Below are positions 28,201 to 38,800 of a stretch of DNA of 50,598 nucleotides, piece by piece. The translations under genes and the position numbers were made by a program. Position 1 is the first letter of the stretch; each line of letters begins with the position of its first letter. This stretch comes from Cochliopodium minus. Lineage: Eukaryota > Discosea > Himatismenida > Cochliopodiidae. The notes beneath the pieces are model-generated. The model had not been told where the DNA came from. It was given only the letters and a program-made list of their open reading frames with translations, and searched no databases. The DNA is taken from contig JAMYWO010000196.1 of the NCBI GenBank assembly GCA_024220525.1, positions 5,467 through 56,064 of the forward strand. The letters run 5' to 3'.

Positions 28201-29585
28201 TTTCACTTTGATTTTTTTTGGAAGTTTTTTGTTTTTTTTTTGAAGAACTTTTGGGAGAATCTTTAGAAGAAGTAGAAGAAGTAGAAGAAGGCGTTTCTTT
28301 TCTTTTTCTAGGTCTTCCTTTTGGTGATTTTGGTTTTTCCAATTCTTTTTCTTTGGCGGAATTTTTTCCCCTCTTAGATCTTGAAGAAGAAGAAGAAGGA
28401 GGAGTGTAAACATCATTGTAGGAAGACTCTGACTCGGATTCATCAACTTCCTCTTCATCTTTTTCTTCCGAATTTTCTTCTTCCTCGACTTCTTTTTTAC
28501 TTTTTTTTTTATTACTAATGGACTTTTTTTTATTTTTTTTATTGTTATTATCAGTTTCTTTTTCTTTTTTCTTTTTGATTTCTTTTTTATTATCATTTTT
28601 CTTTTTTTTCTTTTTGTTATCTTTTTTATTATCTTCACTCTCATTATCTTCCTCATCACTATTCTCATTCTCCTCAACATCCTCATCTTCCTCATCCTCC
28701 TCCTCAATATATTTAGAATTCTTTTTTTCTTTTTTGATCACCTCTTTTTTTTTTCTTCCTCTTTTTTTTGGAGTTTTCAATTGATTTGCAACCTTATTCT
28801 TTTTATCATTCATTTCATTTAAAAGATTTTTTTCTTCATCTACACTAGCATTATCTTCTTCTGATTGTTTATTATACAATTCTTTTGCTAATTTCAATGA
28901 ATCTTGCAATTGCTTTTTTTTTATTCTCGCAGAATGTGATACTGATAATCCATGTTTGAATCCCAACATCACCAATGGATCATTTTCTATCCAACCACTA
29001 GATTTTAATTAATCCAATTATTAATCGATATTCTTTTTATAATCTCTTTATAATCGATATTTTCTTTATCATTAAATTATCCTTTATCTATATTTTCTTT
29101 AGTTTTCTATTATTATCACTTAATTATCGATTTATAATTCGATATTTTGCCAATATTTTGATTATTTCTTTTATATTAAATAATCACTATATAATCCGAT
29201 TATCCATTTTTTTTAAATTGATCTCTTTTTTTTTGTTGGACATATTTTTTTTTTATAACGATATTGTATTATTTTGATTTCTTCTTTTATTTAAGCTGAA
29301 TTTAAAAAAATCTTTACTAATATGGTGCTTCATCCATATCCTTTGTTATATATTTCACCAATATATGATTTTCTTTTCTCAATCTTTTTACATTTTCTGG
29401 AACACTTTTGGTATCACTCCATATCTATTTATTTTTTTTTGGATTTAATTATTTTTTTCGCAGTATTAAAATATTTAAAATAATAATTTTGAGGTGAAAA
29501 ATTAACATACAATTGCAGGCCACCATGGATCATATTTTATTTTTACAAAAATTACTCTTCCAAATTTGATATTCTTCAAAGGCAT
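25292..29585 (-). CDS. PWWP plus TFIIS-N/IBD-like chromatin protein (LEDGF/HDGF architecture)
   Basis: Exons 29511-29585, 29318-29424, 27659-28997, 26958-27191 and 25292-26524 agree in phase and give about 995 residues. Residues 1-80 are a PWWP domain: GRVIFVKIKYDPWWPAI, then ILVKYITKDMDEAPYYGWIE. PWWP domains read methylated H3K36 on nucleosomes. An AT-hook (KKRGRKKK) and a long Lys/Glu/Ser tract follow. At about residues 510-600 lies a helical bundle like the TFIIS N-terminal domain and the integrase-binding domain of LEDGF: LKKAISEMQTKKILFCMKQL, then PGKIVRKLKNSDNEEIAKPA and IYEKWTKYF. The last 380 residues are Ser/Asn/Thr-rich. The intron at 27658 has a full GTAAGT donor. It probably tethers partner proteins to transcribed chromatin. 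Confidence 0.8.
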
Positions 29586-30610
29586 TTTGAGAATTTAATT
29601 TTCCCTCTTTTTAAAAAATAAAAAATAAAAATATATTTGAGAAAAAATAAATTTTTTTTTTTTTTTTTTATTTTTTTATATTTTAATTATATTTTATACT
29701 ACAAACCTAACAATAAAAATAAATAAAAATAAAAATAAAAAAAAAGATGCAAATGAAGAACTATCAAGTCAAGTAAATTATGAAGTAATTAGATTAATTT
29801 CATATTTCAATTTCTCTTTATAACGGATTTTTTTTTTTATAACAATAAAATTGATGATTTTCAAAAATATGAAAAAATTTGTTGAATATTCAATAAATTA
29901 ATTAAATCTATATCAAAATATACAATAAACTAGATGATTAATTTTAATATTTTCTCATTTTAGGAAAATTATTTCATTTTGGTGAATTTTAAAAAAAAAA
30001 TTTAATCACCATAAACTATTCAAGAAATTCAAAGTTAATATTCAGGTAAATCATTGAACAAAAAAACAATCATCCCTTTCAAAAAACCAAATTTCTTTAA
30101 TTTAAAATTCATCAAGATTAAAAATAAAAAACTTGAAATAAAAATTAGAAATCAAATAGATTGAAAAAAAAAAAGAGTATTTGGAAATGTAAAAAGGGAT
30201 TAAAGATTTAATATTATTTATTACCATTTCTTCCAAACAGACGCATTTTAAAAAAACGAATAACAATGTGAAAATTGAAAATGATTATCCATTGCCTTCA
30301 TTTAAATTTCGAAAATTTTGTTAGTTGATCATTTTAGATTGATTTCACAAAATACTGTTTTAAAACAAATTTCATTAAAAATTCCTTTTTCGGTATCAAC
30401 AAAAAAAAAATTTCAAATGTTATCAAACTTGTTAAACATTTTAAAATTAAAAACCTTTCAAAAAATTTCAAAAAACTCCAAAGAACTTTTCATGAGATGA
30501 ATTTTTCCTATTTTTTTAACTTTAAAAAAGTAAAAAGAAAGAACTTTTACTTGATACATGAAAATTGTTAGAATTTTCGATTTTTCCAAATTCTTGAAAA
30601 ATAAAAAAAA
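29586..30610. other. Divergent intergenic region between the PWWP gene and HSBP1
   Basis: About 1 kb of A/T-rich DNA between two divergent starts. It presumably holds both promoters. No coding region is convincing on either strand. Confidence 0.5.
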
Positions 30611-30949
30611 ATGGATAATAATAATGAACAACAAAATAATAACACAAATAATCTCAATAATCAAAATGTCGCTTTATTGGTTTGATATATTGGAAATTCA
30701 TCAATTTATTTTAATTATTTTTCTTCATTATTAGCTTCAATCCATGCTTAATCAAATGCAATCAAGATTTGAAGAAATGTCAGATTCTATTTTGAATAAA
30801 AGTAATTATTTTTTTTGAAATAATACCTCATTCATAAATTATCATCTTCAATAGTTGATACAATGGGAAAGAGAGTTGGAGAAATAGAAAATTCTATGAA
30901 AGATTTGATGGATCAAGTTGATAATTTGAAGAAAAATGAAAAAAATTAA
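30611..30949 (+). CDS. HSBP1: Heat shock factor-binding protein 1
   Basis: Exons 30611-30679, 30735-30801 and 30855-30949 join in phase to 76 residues. After an Asn-rich N-terminus the chain is one heptad-repeat helix: LLQSMLNQMQSRFEEMSDSI, LNKIDTMGKRVGEIENSM and KDLMDQVDNL. Order and spacing match HSBP1. HSBP1 is a small trimeric coiled coil that binds the HSF1 oligomerisation region and dampens heat-shock transcription. Introns of 55 and 53 nt are among the shortest here. Confidence 0.9.
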
Positions 30950-31167
30950 ACAAATATTTTGAAGTATCTATATATTAAACTGATTCTCTTATTCAAACAA
31001 ATATCAAAGTTTTATAAGAAAATTATAATTGAATAAAATATCACAGGTGATGATATAAGTTCAATAGGAAAGGAAAATGGATTATATTCTAATTCCTCGA
31101 TTTCTTATGTAATCAATATCTTTTATGTGTCAAAAAATTTGAAAATAATAATAAAAATTAAAAAAAA

Positions 31168-31866
31168 ATGAAGATTATTTTGACAATATTATTCGTATCC
31201 CTCTTCCCATTTCTTATATTTTCACAGCATCTTGATGAAGATACCCCATATTTTAAAAAGGTTTTGGAATTATCAAAATATTTGATGGATGGTGATTATA
31301 TCAATGTCTATAAATGCTTATCTACAGCATACAAACTTATGAAAAATGGAGAAGTGGAAATAAGACCATGGAATAACAAAGGTTAACTAAAAATATTCTT
31401 ATATACTGTAATATAATCTTTTTATACCAGAATATATCAAAAAACTTTTAACTGAATTCAGATATCACAAAGTTGAGTTGAAGACAAGTGGAAAATCAAC
31501 AAGAAATTCTTTGTAATAAATTATTAAAAAAACTATCAGGTTGTAGATATTCATTCAAAAAAAATAGGTCTTTTTGGGTCTTTTTTGAAATGGAAGATCT
31601 TGTGAATAATGTAAAATTTGAAGGGAATGAAATATTGAGAGTTGAATTTCAAGGATCATCAGATCAAATCCTTGCAATTGATAGGATATTTAATAGGTAA
31701 ATATTCAAATTTTTTTTTTTTTTTCCAAAATTTATTTTATAAACTTTTTTGTGAAATTAACAAACGAAGCGATGATAAAAGAAGAGAGATGTTTCCCGAA
31801 ATTGATTTTAATTTTGATATTCAAGTTGAATGGGTTGCAGATACAAGCCATCAGTTGATATATTAA
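31168..31866 (+). CDS. Small secreted protein, unknown function
   Basis: The ATG at 31168 starts a clear signal peptide (MKIILTILFVSLFPFLIFS). Exons 31168-31381, 31431-about 31696 and 31770-31866 are supported; the middle exon needs one more intron to stay open. One option is 31513-31546 (GTAATA...TAG, 34 nt), another 31488-31540 (GTGGAA...CAG, 53 nt). The mature chain alternates charged and hydrophobic residues like a beta-sheet domain (FWVFFEMEDLVNNVKF, EILRVEFQGSSDQILAID). I do not recognise the family. It ends just before the 100-N gap. Confidence 0.55.
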
Positions 31867-31896
31867 ATAATTTATAAATGTGAATAAAAAAAAAGA

Positions 31897-31996
31897 NNNN
31901 NNNNNNNNNNNNNNNNNNNNNNNNNNNNNNNNNNNNNNNNNNNNNNNNNNNNNNNNNNNNNNNNNNNNNNNNNNNNNNNNNNNNNNNNNNNNNNNN
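31897..31996. other. Assembly gap of 100 N
   Basis: Exactly 100 ambiguous bases, the usual placeholder for a gap of unknown length. It lies between the secreted protein gene and the TMEM35-like gene, and neither appears cut. Confidence 0.98.
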
Positions 31997-32037
31997 AGGA
32001 ATTATTGATATTTTAACTATTTATTCAATAAATTATT

Positions 32038-32726
32038 TTAGTTAGTCTTTTTCTTTGAAGCAGTTTTTTTGGAGTTTTTGTCATTTGAATTTCCTCTACC
32101 GCACAAGACAAAAACAAAACGTAAAAGGTGAATTGCAAGAACAATAACCTATGAGAGTTTTTTTTTGAGATGTTAAAGATTAATAAATTATTTTAATATC
32201 TGGTTAATTATATAAGAGTAATGAAAAAGATAATGTTTATTATTTCATATTATTTACCAATAATAGTGATATAAAATTATTATTTTTTTAAGGAATAAAA
32301 GTTTTTTTTCTTACCGCTCCTAAACCTTCTTGTGGACCAAATCCATCAGTTTGAGAATGGAGACCACAAGCAACACCCATGGTGATAACAAGTAAGAATG
32401 TAAAAAAATCTTTTTATTTTGAAAAAAATGAAAAATTTTTAAAATCAAATTTTTTAAAATGTTTTACTTGAAAATAAGCTGAGAAGACCCAATGATATTT
32501 CCCATAATCCAATTGCATGAATAAGGGTATTTGTTGGTGGTAATTCTTGTTGAATCAATTTCTTTGCATATGGGACAAATAATTTTTCAAATTTTTCTTG
32601 TATTGGCTTTCTTGCTTCTCCAAAATTTTCATTCAAAAGAGGGTGAAGATCTGAAATTTTAATCAATCCTGGCAAAATTGCTGCAGCCAAGGATAAGAGA
32701 ATGAAAAGAACTTTAAATAATCCCAT
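32038..32726 (-). CDS. TMEM35/DoxX-like small membrane protein
   Basis: Exons 32468-32726, 32315-32409 and 32038-32148 join in phase to 154 residues with four membrane segments. The first segment (FILLSLAAAILPGLIKI) is followed by a polar loop, then HAIGLWEISLGLLSLF, FFTFLLVITMGVACGLH and VIVLAIHLLRFVFVL, and a Lys-rich tail. Length and layout resemble the TMEM35 (NACHO) group of the DoxX-like superfamily, which assists receptor assembly in the animal ER. The role here is unknown. Confidence 0.6.
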
Positions 32727-32981
32727 TAAAATTTATATATTTATTTAAGAAATAAAGAGTAAATTTTTTTTTTTTTATATTTAAATTTTAATTTGCTGAA
32801 TATCTCCTTCAAACATAAAAAATAGATTAGATTCTCAAAAAAAAAACCTTTGTGAGTCACGTTTTTGTTGATATTCAATAAAAGGATCAATTATTCACTT
32901 TTTTTTTTTTGATTTTTAATTTTGATTGAAATCATAACAAGATTTTATTTCGAAAAAACAGAAAAGAGATCAATTGGAATT

Positions 32982-33725
32982 TCAATCTTTCTTTTCACAA
33001 TAAATTATACTGGCTTCTCCTTTTTTAGCGAAAAGAGGATGAAAACATAAATCACTTATTTCAACATTTACAATATATCTGCAAGTAGAAGGTTCTTCTA
33101 TTGATCTTATTAGATTTTTGTTTGTATTTTGTGAACAATAATATCTTATTTCAGTTTCTCTAACTAAATTTTCAATATCACAAGCTGTTCCGTTATAATA
33201 CAATTGAGAAACAAATTTATCATCCACTTTCACCTCCAAATTTGATTTTGATTGATCATATTTCCCCAAAATGATTTGCTTTTCAATTTTATCCTTTTCC
33301 ATATGGAATTGTATAATATGTTTATTAAAACAAAATTCATAATTCCACCATCCATCCATCTTAAAATAATAGAAAAATGAGTCATATGACAAGAAAATAT
33401 AAAAAATAAAAAAATTTCTTACTCTTATTAAACAATTTGTTGTCAAAAACTTTAAAAAAGGTTCCAATTTTAGTGAAATATTTTGTTGATCTTGTTGGGT
33501 GGAATCTTTTTCTTTCAATTCTGGAATGTAACAATCATAAAATGAATCCTTTGATTTCATTGTGACTTTATTTTCTCTTGATATATCAGAAATTAAATTT
33601 ATTTGCTCTTTTGTTAAAAATTTGATTTCAAAATATGGGTCTTCATCAAAATCTATTTGACATTTCAATGAAATGATGAACATGAACTGTATAAATAATA
33701 ATAATTTGTATCTTGATTGGATCAT
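32982..33725 (-). CDS. OS-9/XTP3B-like MRH-domain lectin (ERAD)
   Basis: Exons 33423-33725 and 32982-33359 join in phase 0 to 226 residues. A signal peptide (KLLLFIQFMFIISLKCQ) leads a short N-terminal region. The MRH domain follows: NCLIRMDGWWNYEFCFNKHI with the sugar-contacting Trp-Trp pair, QFHMEKDKIEKQIILGKY, then CDIE, an Arg-rich strand (ETEIRYYCS), and EEPSTCRYIVNVEISDLC. OS-9-type lectins recognise trimmed N-glycans on misfolded proteins in the ER lumen and pass them to the HRD1 ligase. The protein is much shorter than animal OS-9 and has no obvious HDEL/KDEL tail. The intron keeps the reading frame open if retained. Confidence 0.85.
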   Translation of the reverse strand: MIQSRYKLLLFIQFMFIISLKCQIDFDEDPYFEIKFLTKEQINLISDISRENKVTMKSKDSFYDCYIPELKEKDSTQQDQQNISLKLEPFLKFLTTNCLIRVRNFFIFYIFLSYDSFFYYFKMDGWWNYEFCFNKHIIQFHMEKDKIEKQIILGKYDQSKSNLEVKVDDKFVSQLYYNGTACDIENLVRETEIRYYCSQNTNKNLIRSIEEPSTCRYIVNVEISDLCFHPLFAKKGEASIIYCEKKD

Positions 33726-33996
33726 CTCTTCCTTTTAAATCTCAATCTCTCTAATTTTTTTTTTTTTTTTCTCTGATATTAATTAACTTTCAATTTTGCC
33801 AACATGATGACTGGATTAGAACATTTTTTTAGTGGTTCAGAATTTAATTAAAGGAAATAAAAATCCCTTCATTGTTAGTCCCTTTCAGAACAAGATAATT
33901 CAAAAATTTCTTTCAAATAAAATAAAATTTAATAAATTTGAAGCTCTTTTTCAAAAAAATAAAAAAAAAACTAAGAATCATAAAATTATTGGAAAA

Positions 33997-35736
33997 ATGC
34001 AAATGAATAAAGTGATTGGATTATGTGTTGGAGTTGTAACAACATTATCATTGGGATATTTCTTTTCAAAATCAAGCAATATACATTCAAGTAAATTTTG
34101 ATAGTTTATTAAATATTTATTTATTTCATTTCAATGTTATTCTTATTTGTAATAGATTTGAGAAAAGTACAAAAGAAATTTTGCCCTTTCGAACAAATAA
34201 ACATAAATAAAGAAAAACATATTCTTTTGGGAAGAAATATCACAGAATTCCCAACTACTTCTCAATTAATATTATCTCCCCATTTATCATCATCAACACC
34301 AAAATCATTAAAAGCAAACACAATTACAGAAAGTGCATTTAAATATTTGGAAAGAGAAAGGGAATTTTTTGAAAATATCGCTAATAATACAAACAAAAAT
34401 AACAGTAATTACAATGAACATCAATTTGATTTCGATAATTATGATTATCAAATTGAAAGAATTTCAAGTGAAGAATTTGATTTGGATTCACTTGTGGCAA
34501 TCTTTGTTTTGACAGATCCCACTTATTCTCTGAAAAATAAAAAGCTTTTGATAGAAATTGCCAATTTCTCCAAATACGAGAACATAATGTCTTCATCTGG
34601 TCATGATGTGGCAAGAATAGTTTTTACATTAAGATCTTTATACGAACAATTTCTCTCCAAGATGGATATTAGCACTTCCATAACTATTAATGGCAACAAT
34701 AATCCAATCAACAGAAGCAATAATACACTCAACAAAATTAAAACAAAAGAATCATTGCCTGTATTTAAAATCTACGAATCGATGAGGGAAGAATTTAATT
34801 TGGTTGTGGAGGATATTTTAAAAAACTTGGGAAAAAAATACTTCAAACATTACCAACACTCTGATCTTCTTTATCAAAATTCTCTTCTCTTACTCCGAAA
34901 ACAAATTGTAAAAGTAGAAGCTTTCCCTTGTTTGGATCTCAACCTCTTTCATTTCTCCCTTCCTTCCAACGATGAAAATCAAAATATTAACAAAGTTTAT
35001 CAAGATAATAAGAATGAAGATAACAATCAAGAGGAAATTAAAGAAAATGATAAAGATCTCAATGAAAATGACAAGAACAATATTATTATGGACAATAAAA
35101 TAGAAATAAGCAATGAAATGAGGAACAGTGATACAATGAACAAAATTATGAAAAATAATCAACATAATCTTTCTCATATCCTTTCTCATAACTATCATAA
35201 CTTTCATCTTTCTTCCATTCATTCTTCTACGCTTCCTCTCTATTCTTCTGTTTTCTTGTATGGTAATAATTTTTAATTTTGTTAAAAATACACATTTTTG
35301 ATTATTTTTTTTTATAAAAAAAGGGGAAGGAGATTACGAAATGATTTTTAGAGCAGAAAGCAGTTGGGATTACTTTTGTGAAATAAATTCTAGAAAACCT
35401 CATTCTCGTCCTAATGTTTCTTCTCTTTTACTTTCATTGAACCAATTGGAAACAAAATTGGGAGGAAAAGGGGTATGGATTTACGAAAACTGTAAGGATC
35501 ATTTCGTTCATTCTTCTCGTATTTTTCTTTCTGATCCTTCTACTGATGTTCAACAAAAAGAAAGTATTTTTTCTGCACTTAGTAAAGATCAATTTAAAAC
35601 AGAATGTGTAAACTTTTTGAAACACCAACATTTTCCTAATTCCCCTCCTTCAAAATTAAAATCTTCTCAACTCAAATCCTCCCTTAAATCTTACAACAGT
35701 ACCACAGAGAAAATTCAAAAAAAAGTGGTAGTCTAA
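33997..35736 (+). CDS. Membrane-anchored protein of unknown function
   Basis: Exons 33997-34090, 34156-35262 and 35324-35736 agree in phase and give about 537 residues. A single N-terminal membrane segment (VIGLCVGVVTTLSLGYFF) is followed by a soluble part with helical stretches (ESAFKYLEREREFFENIA, HDVARIVFTLRSLYEQF). An Asn/Asp/Glu-rich linker comes at about 34970-35140, then a more compact C-terminal region with WDYFCEINSRK and GGKGVWIYENCKDHF. I know no family that fits. The start codon lies about 270 bp from the divergent OS-9-like start. Confidence 0.55.
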
Positions 35737-35833
35737 AAAAAAGATCAAAAAATTTGTTAAATATAAAAATAAAATAAAAGAATTTTTAAAAATAAAATAT
35801 TATTTGATTTGTTTTTTTTTTTTGATTTATTAT

Positions 35834-38800
35834 TTAATTCTTTCTTGGATTAAAATCATCAAAATCATCTGTATGATCGTTGTTAGATTTGTTATGATTG
35901 TCAAAAATATCAGCAATATCCTTATCATTCAAAACGTTTGGTTGATGAGATTCTTCATCTTCTAAAGGATCGTCAAAGTGATGATCGTTATCGTTGTTAA
36001 TTAAAGAACCATAACCTGAATCAGAAGGATTCAACCAAGATTGAGGTACAAATCTTGAAACAAATTTGTAAGCTTTTCCTTCATGATCTTTTCTTGCAAC
36101 AAAAATTAAAATCAAAAAAGTGATTGCAGCTCCAACCAATAATAACACGAAAAATACGGCAAAAAATGTTCCAACATGTTCTTTAGATTCTCCTGTTGTT
36201 GATCCTGTAGTTGTTTTTGATCCACATTTCTAATAAATTTGATTATTTTTAATTTTTTTTTTTAAAAAAATTTTATTTTTATTTTTTTACAATTTTTTCG
36301 GGAGCCCAAATATCACTCGAGTTGGAAGTACATTTGTCTTCATCAACAAGTTGGTATCCTCTAGTTTGATAATAATAAGAATCAGAGGAAGTACAGGTGG
36401 AGAGATCAGGAGGGAGGGGACAAGAAGGATCATCAGAATTACTTGCAACACAATTTCCTTCCCCGTCTTCTTCAAAACATGCCGCACATTCATAATCCTC
36501 CCTTGTGCATGCACAGGATGATATTACTGTTGATGTTTGTATTCCCTTTCCTTTTTTTCAAAATTAAATTCAAAATTGTTATTAATTTAAATTGAACAAA
36601 TAAAATAAATTTAAATTAATATTAATAAAATGAATTATAAAATTATAAATAATGATAAATATTCAAATAAAAATGAATTATTTTAATTAAATAATTAAAA
36701 TTAAATAGATATAAATATGAATTAAATAAATTAAGTAGATATAAATGTGAATTAAATAAAATAAATAAATATGAATTAAATAATTAAAATTAAATAGATA
36801 TAAATATGAATTAAATAATTATAAATGTGAATTAAATAAAATTAAAAATATAAATGTGAATTAAATAAAATTAAAAATATAAATGTGAATTAAATAATTA
36901 AAATTACCAATAAAACATTTAGAATCACGTTTTCTACGGATGTATTGGATTTTTTGACCCAAAATGCAACCAGATTTACCAGGAAACCAAGTTTCAAAAT
37001 CAGAAGAAGAAGAATCAGGAGAATCTGCCCCCACACATTGTCTTTCATGTATGTTTGTAAAATCTGCGTGTATGATACTTCCTCCTATACTGTTTGCTCT
37101 TCCATACAATATTACTTCTTGTGCTCCTTCCTTTTTTTTTAAAAAAAAAACATTTTCAATTATTGCTATTTCAATTTAAATAATTAATAAATAATAAAAT
37201 AAATAATTAAATAATAAAATAAATAATTAAATAATTAAATAAATAATAAATAATAAATAATAAAATAAATAAATAATTAAATAATTAAATAATTAAATAA
37301 ATTTAAACTTTTTTAAAAAATAATTAAAAAAAAGAAAAAACTTTGATCTTGTTTTTAAAAATAATTAAAGAAAAGTAATTAATATTACATTAGGGTTTGT
37401 AAAAATTTGGTTGACAGCAAGAGAACCAATAGAAGAAAAATCACATGTACTAAACGTCAATCCTATTCAATTTCATGTTAAATTAGTTTCGTAAATTGAA
37501 AAAAGTAACAAAAATTAAATTAATTAAAAATGAAAATAATAGTAACAAAAATTAAAAATTATAGAAATAATAAATAAAATAAAACTAATAAAATAAATAC
37601 AAAATTAAAAAAATAATGAAAGAAAAATCATAAAAAAAAGTAATGAAAATAATAATAAAGTAATAAAACAAAAATAAAAATAAAAATAAAAATAAAAATA
37701 AAATAATATAAAATAACAAAAAAATAAAATAAATAATAAAATAAGAATAATAATAAAAATAATAAAAATAACAATAAAATGATAATAAAATGAGAATAAA
37801 GTGATAATAAAAAATGATGAATTAAAGTAATAAAAAAAGAATAAACCTTCATCAAGAGTATAAGAGAAAGAAGAGGTGAGGGTGTTGGCAGAAGCAAAAG
37901 TCATGATAGCTCCTCTATCTGCTATTGCAAATGTTTGACTTGTATTTTGGATCTTTTGCCATGTCATTCCTTTTATTTTAAAAAATAAAATGAAAAATAA
38001 ATATTTATTTAAATAGTTGATTAAGAATTAATAAAAAAATAAAAATTTATTTAAATAGTTTAAATAGTTAATTAAGAATTAAATATTTATTTTTTAAAAT
38101 ACAAAAATAATAACAAAAAAATTTTAAATTAAAAAAATAATAATGTAAAAATTTAAAAAATAAAAAAATAATAATGTTAAAAATTTAAAATAAAAGATAC
38201 CAGCGTCACGAGACAACCAAACAGAGAGGAGATCAAGGGAAGAAGGGAGAGAATCGCCAACATTACCACTACCAATGATGATACCGGTGGCTTGAGGAAG
38301 AGAGAAAATGTTGGGAAAAGTAACTTCTGCTTTTCCCGCCAAATTTAAAGTACATTTTCCTTCTTCATTCACATTTCCATTACAATATCCTTTCTCCACT
38401 TCTATCTCTTCCCAATTTCCTCCATTATCATACGTAATCTTTGTTTTTTTATTTGCTTCTTTTCTCTTCTCCACATCTCTATTCTCCTTATTAACATTCT
38501 CCATATTAACATTCTCCTTATTAACATTCTCCTTATTAACATTCTCTTCTCTATTCTTCTCCTCATCTCTTCTCTCCACATTTATATTCTCCACATCTTG
38601 GAAGAGAGAAGAGGGGGAGGGAAAAAAGGAGAGGGGAGAAAGAGAAGAGTAAAGAAGGGAAGGATGTCCTAATTTGTTAGGTTCACGTATTTTTTGTTCT
38701 TTCTCTTTTTGTTTCTTCAATTTTTCTTTTAATGTTTCCTCTTTTTTACCAGAAGATTCGGATCTAGAGAAAGAAGGGGAAGAAGGGGAAGAAGGGGAGG

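Noticed and set aside
27655-28707. Second long open frame overlapping the PWWP protein linker on the same strand
   Set aside because: It is the +1 reading of Lys/Glu/Ser repeats; the other frame continues the PWWP domain in phase.
30318-30500. Short open frame in the HSBP1 upstream region
   Set aside because: No ATG start, no domain, and composition like surrounding A/T-rich DNA.
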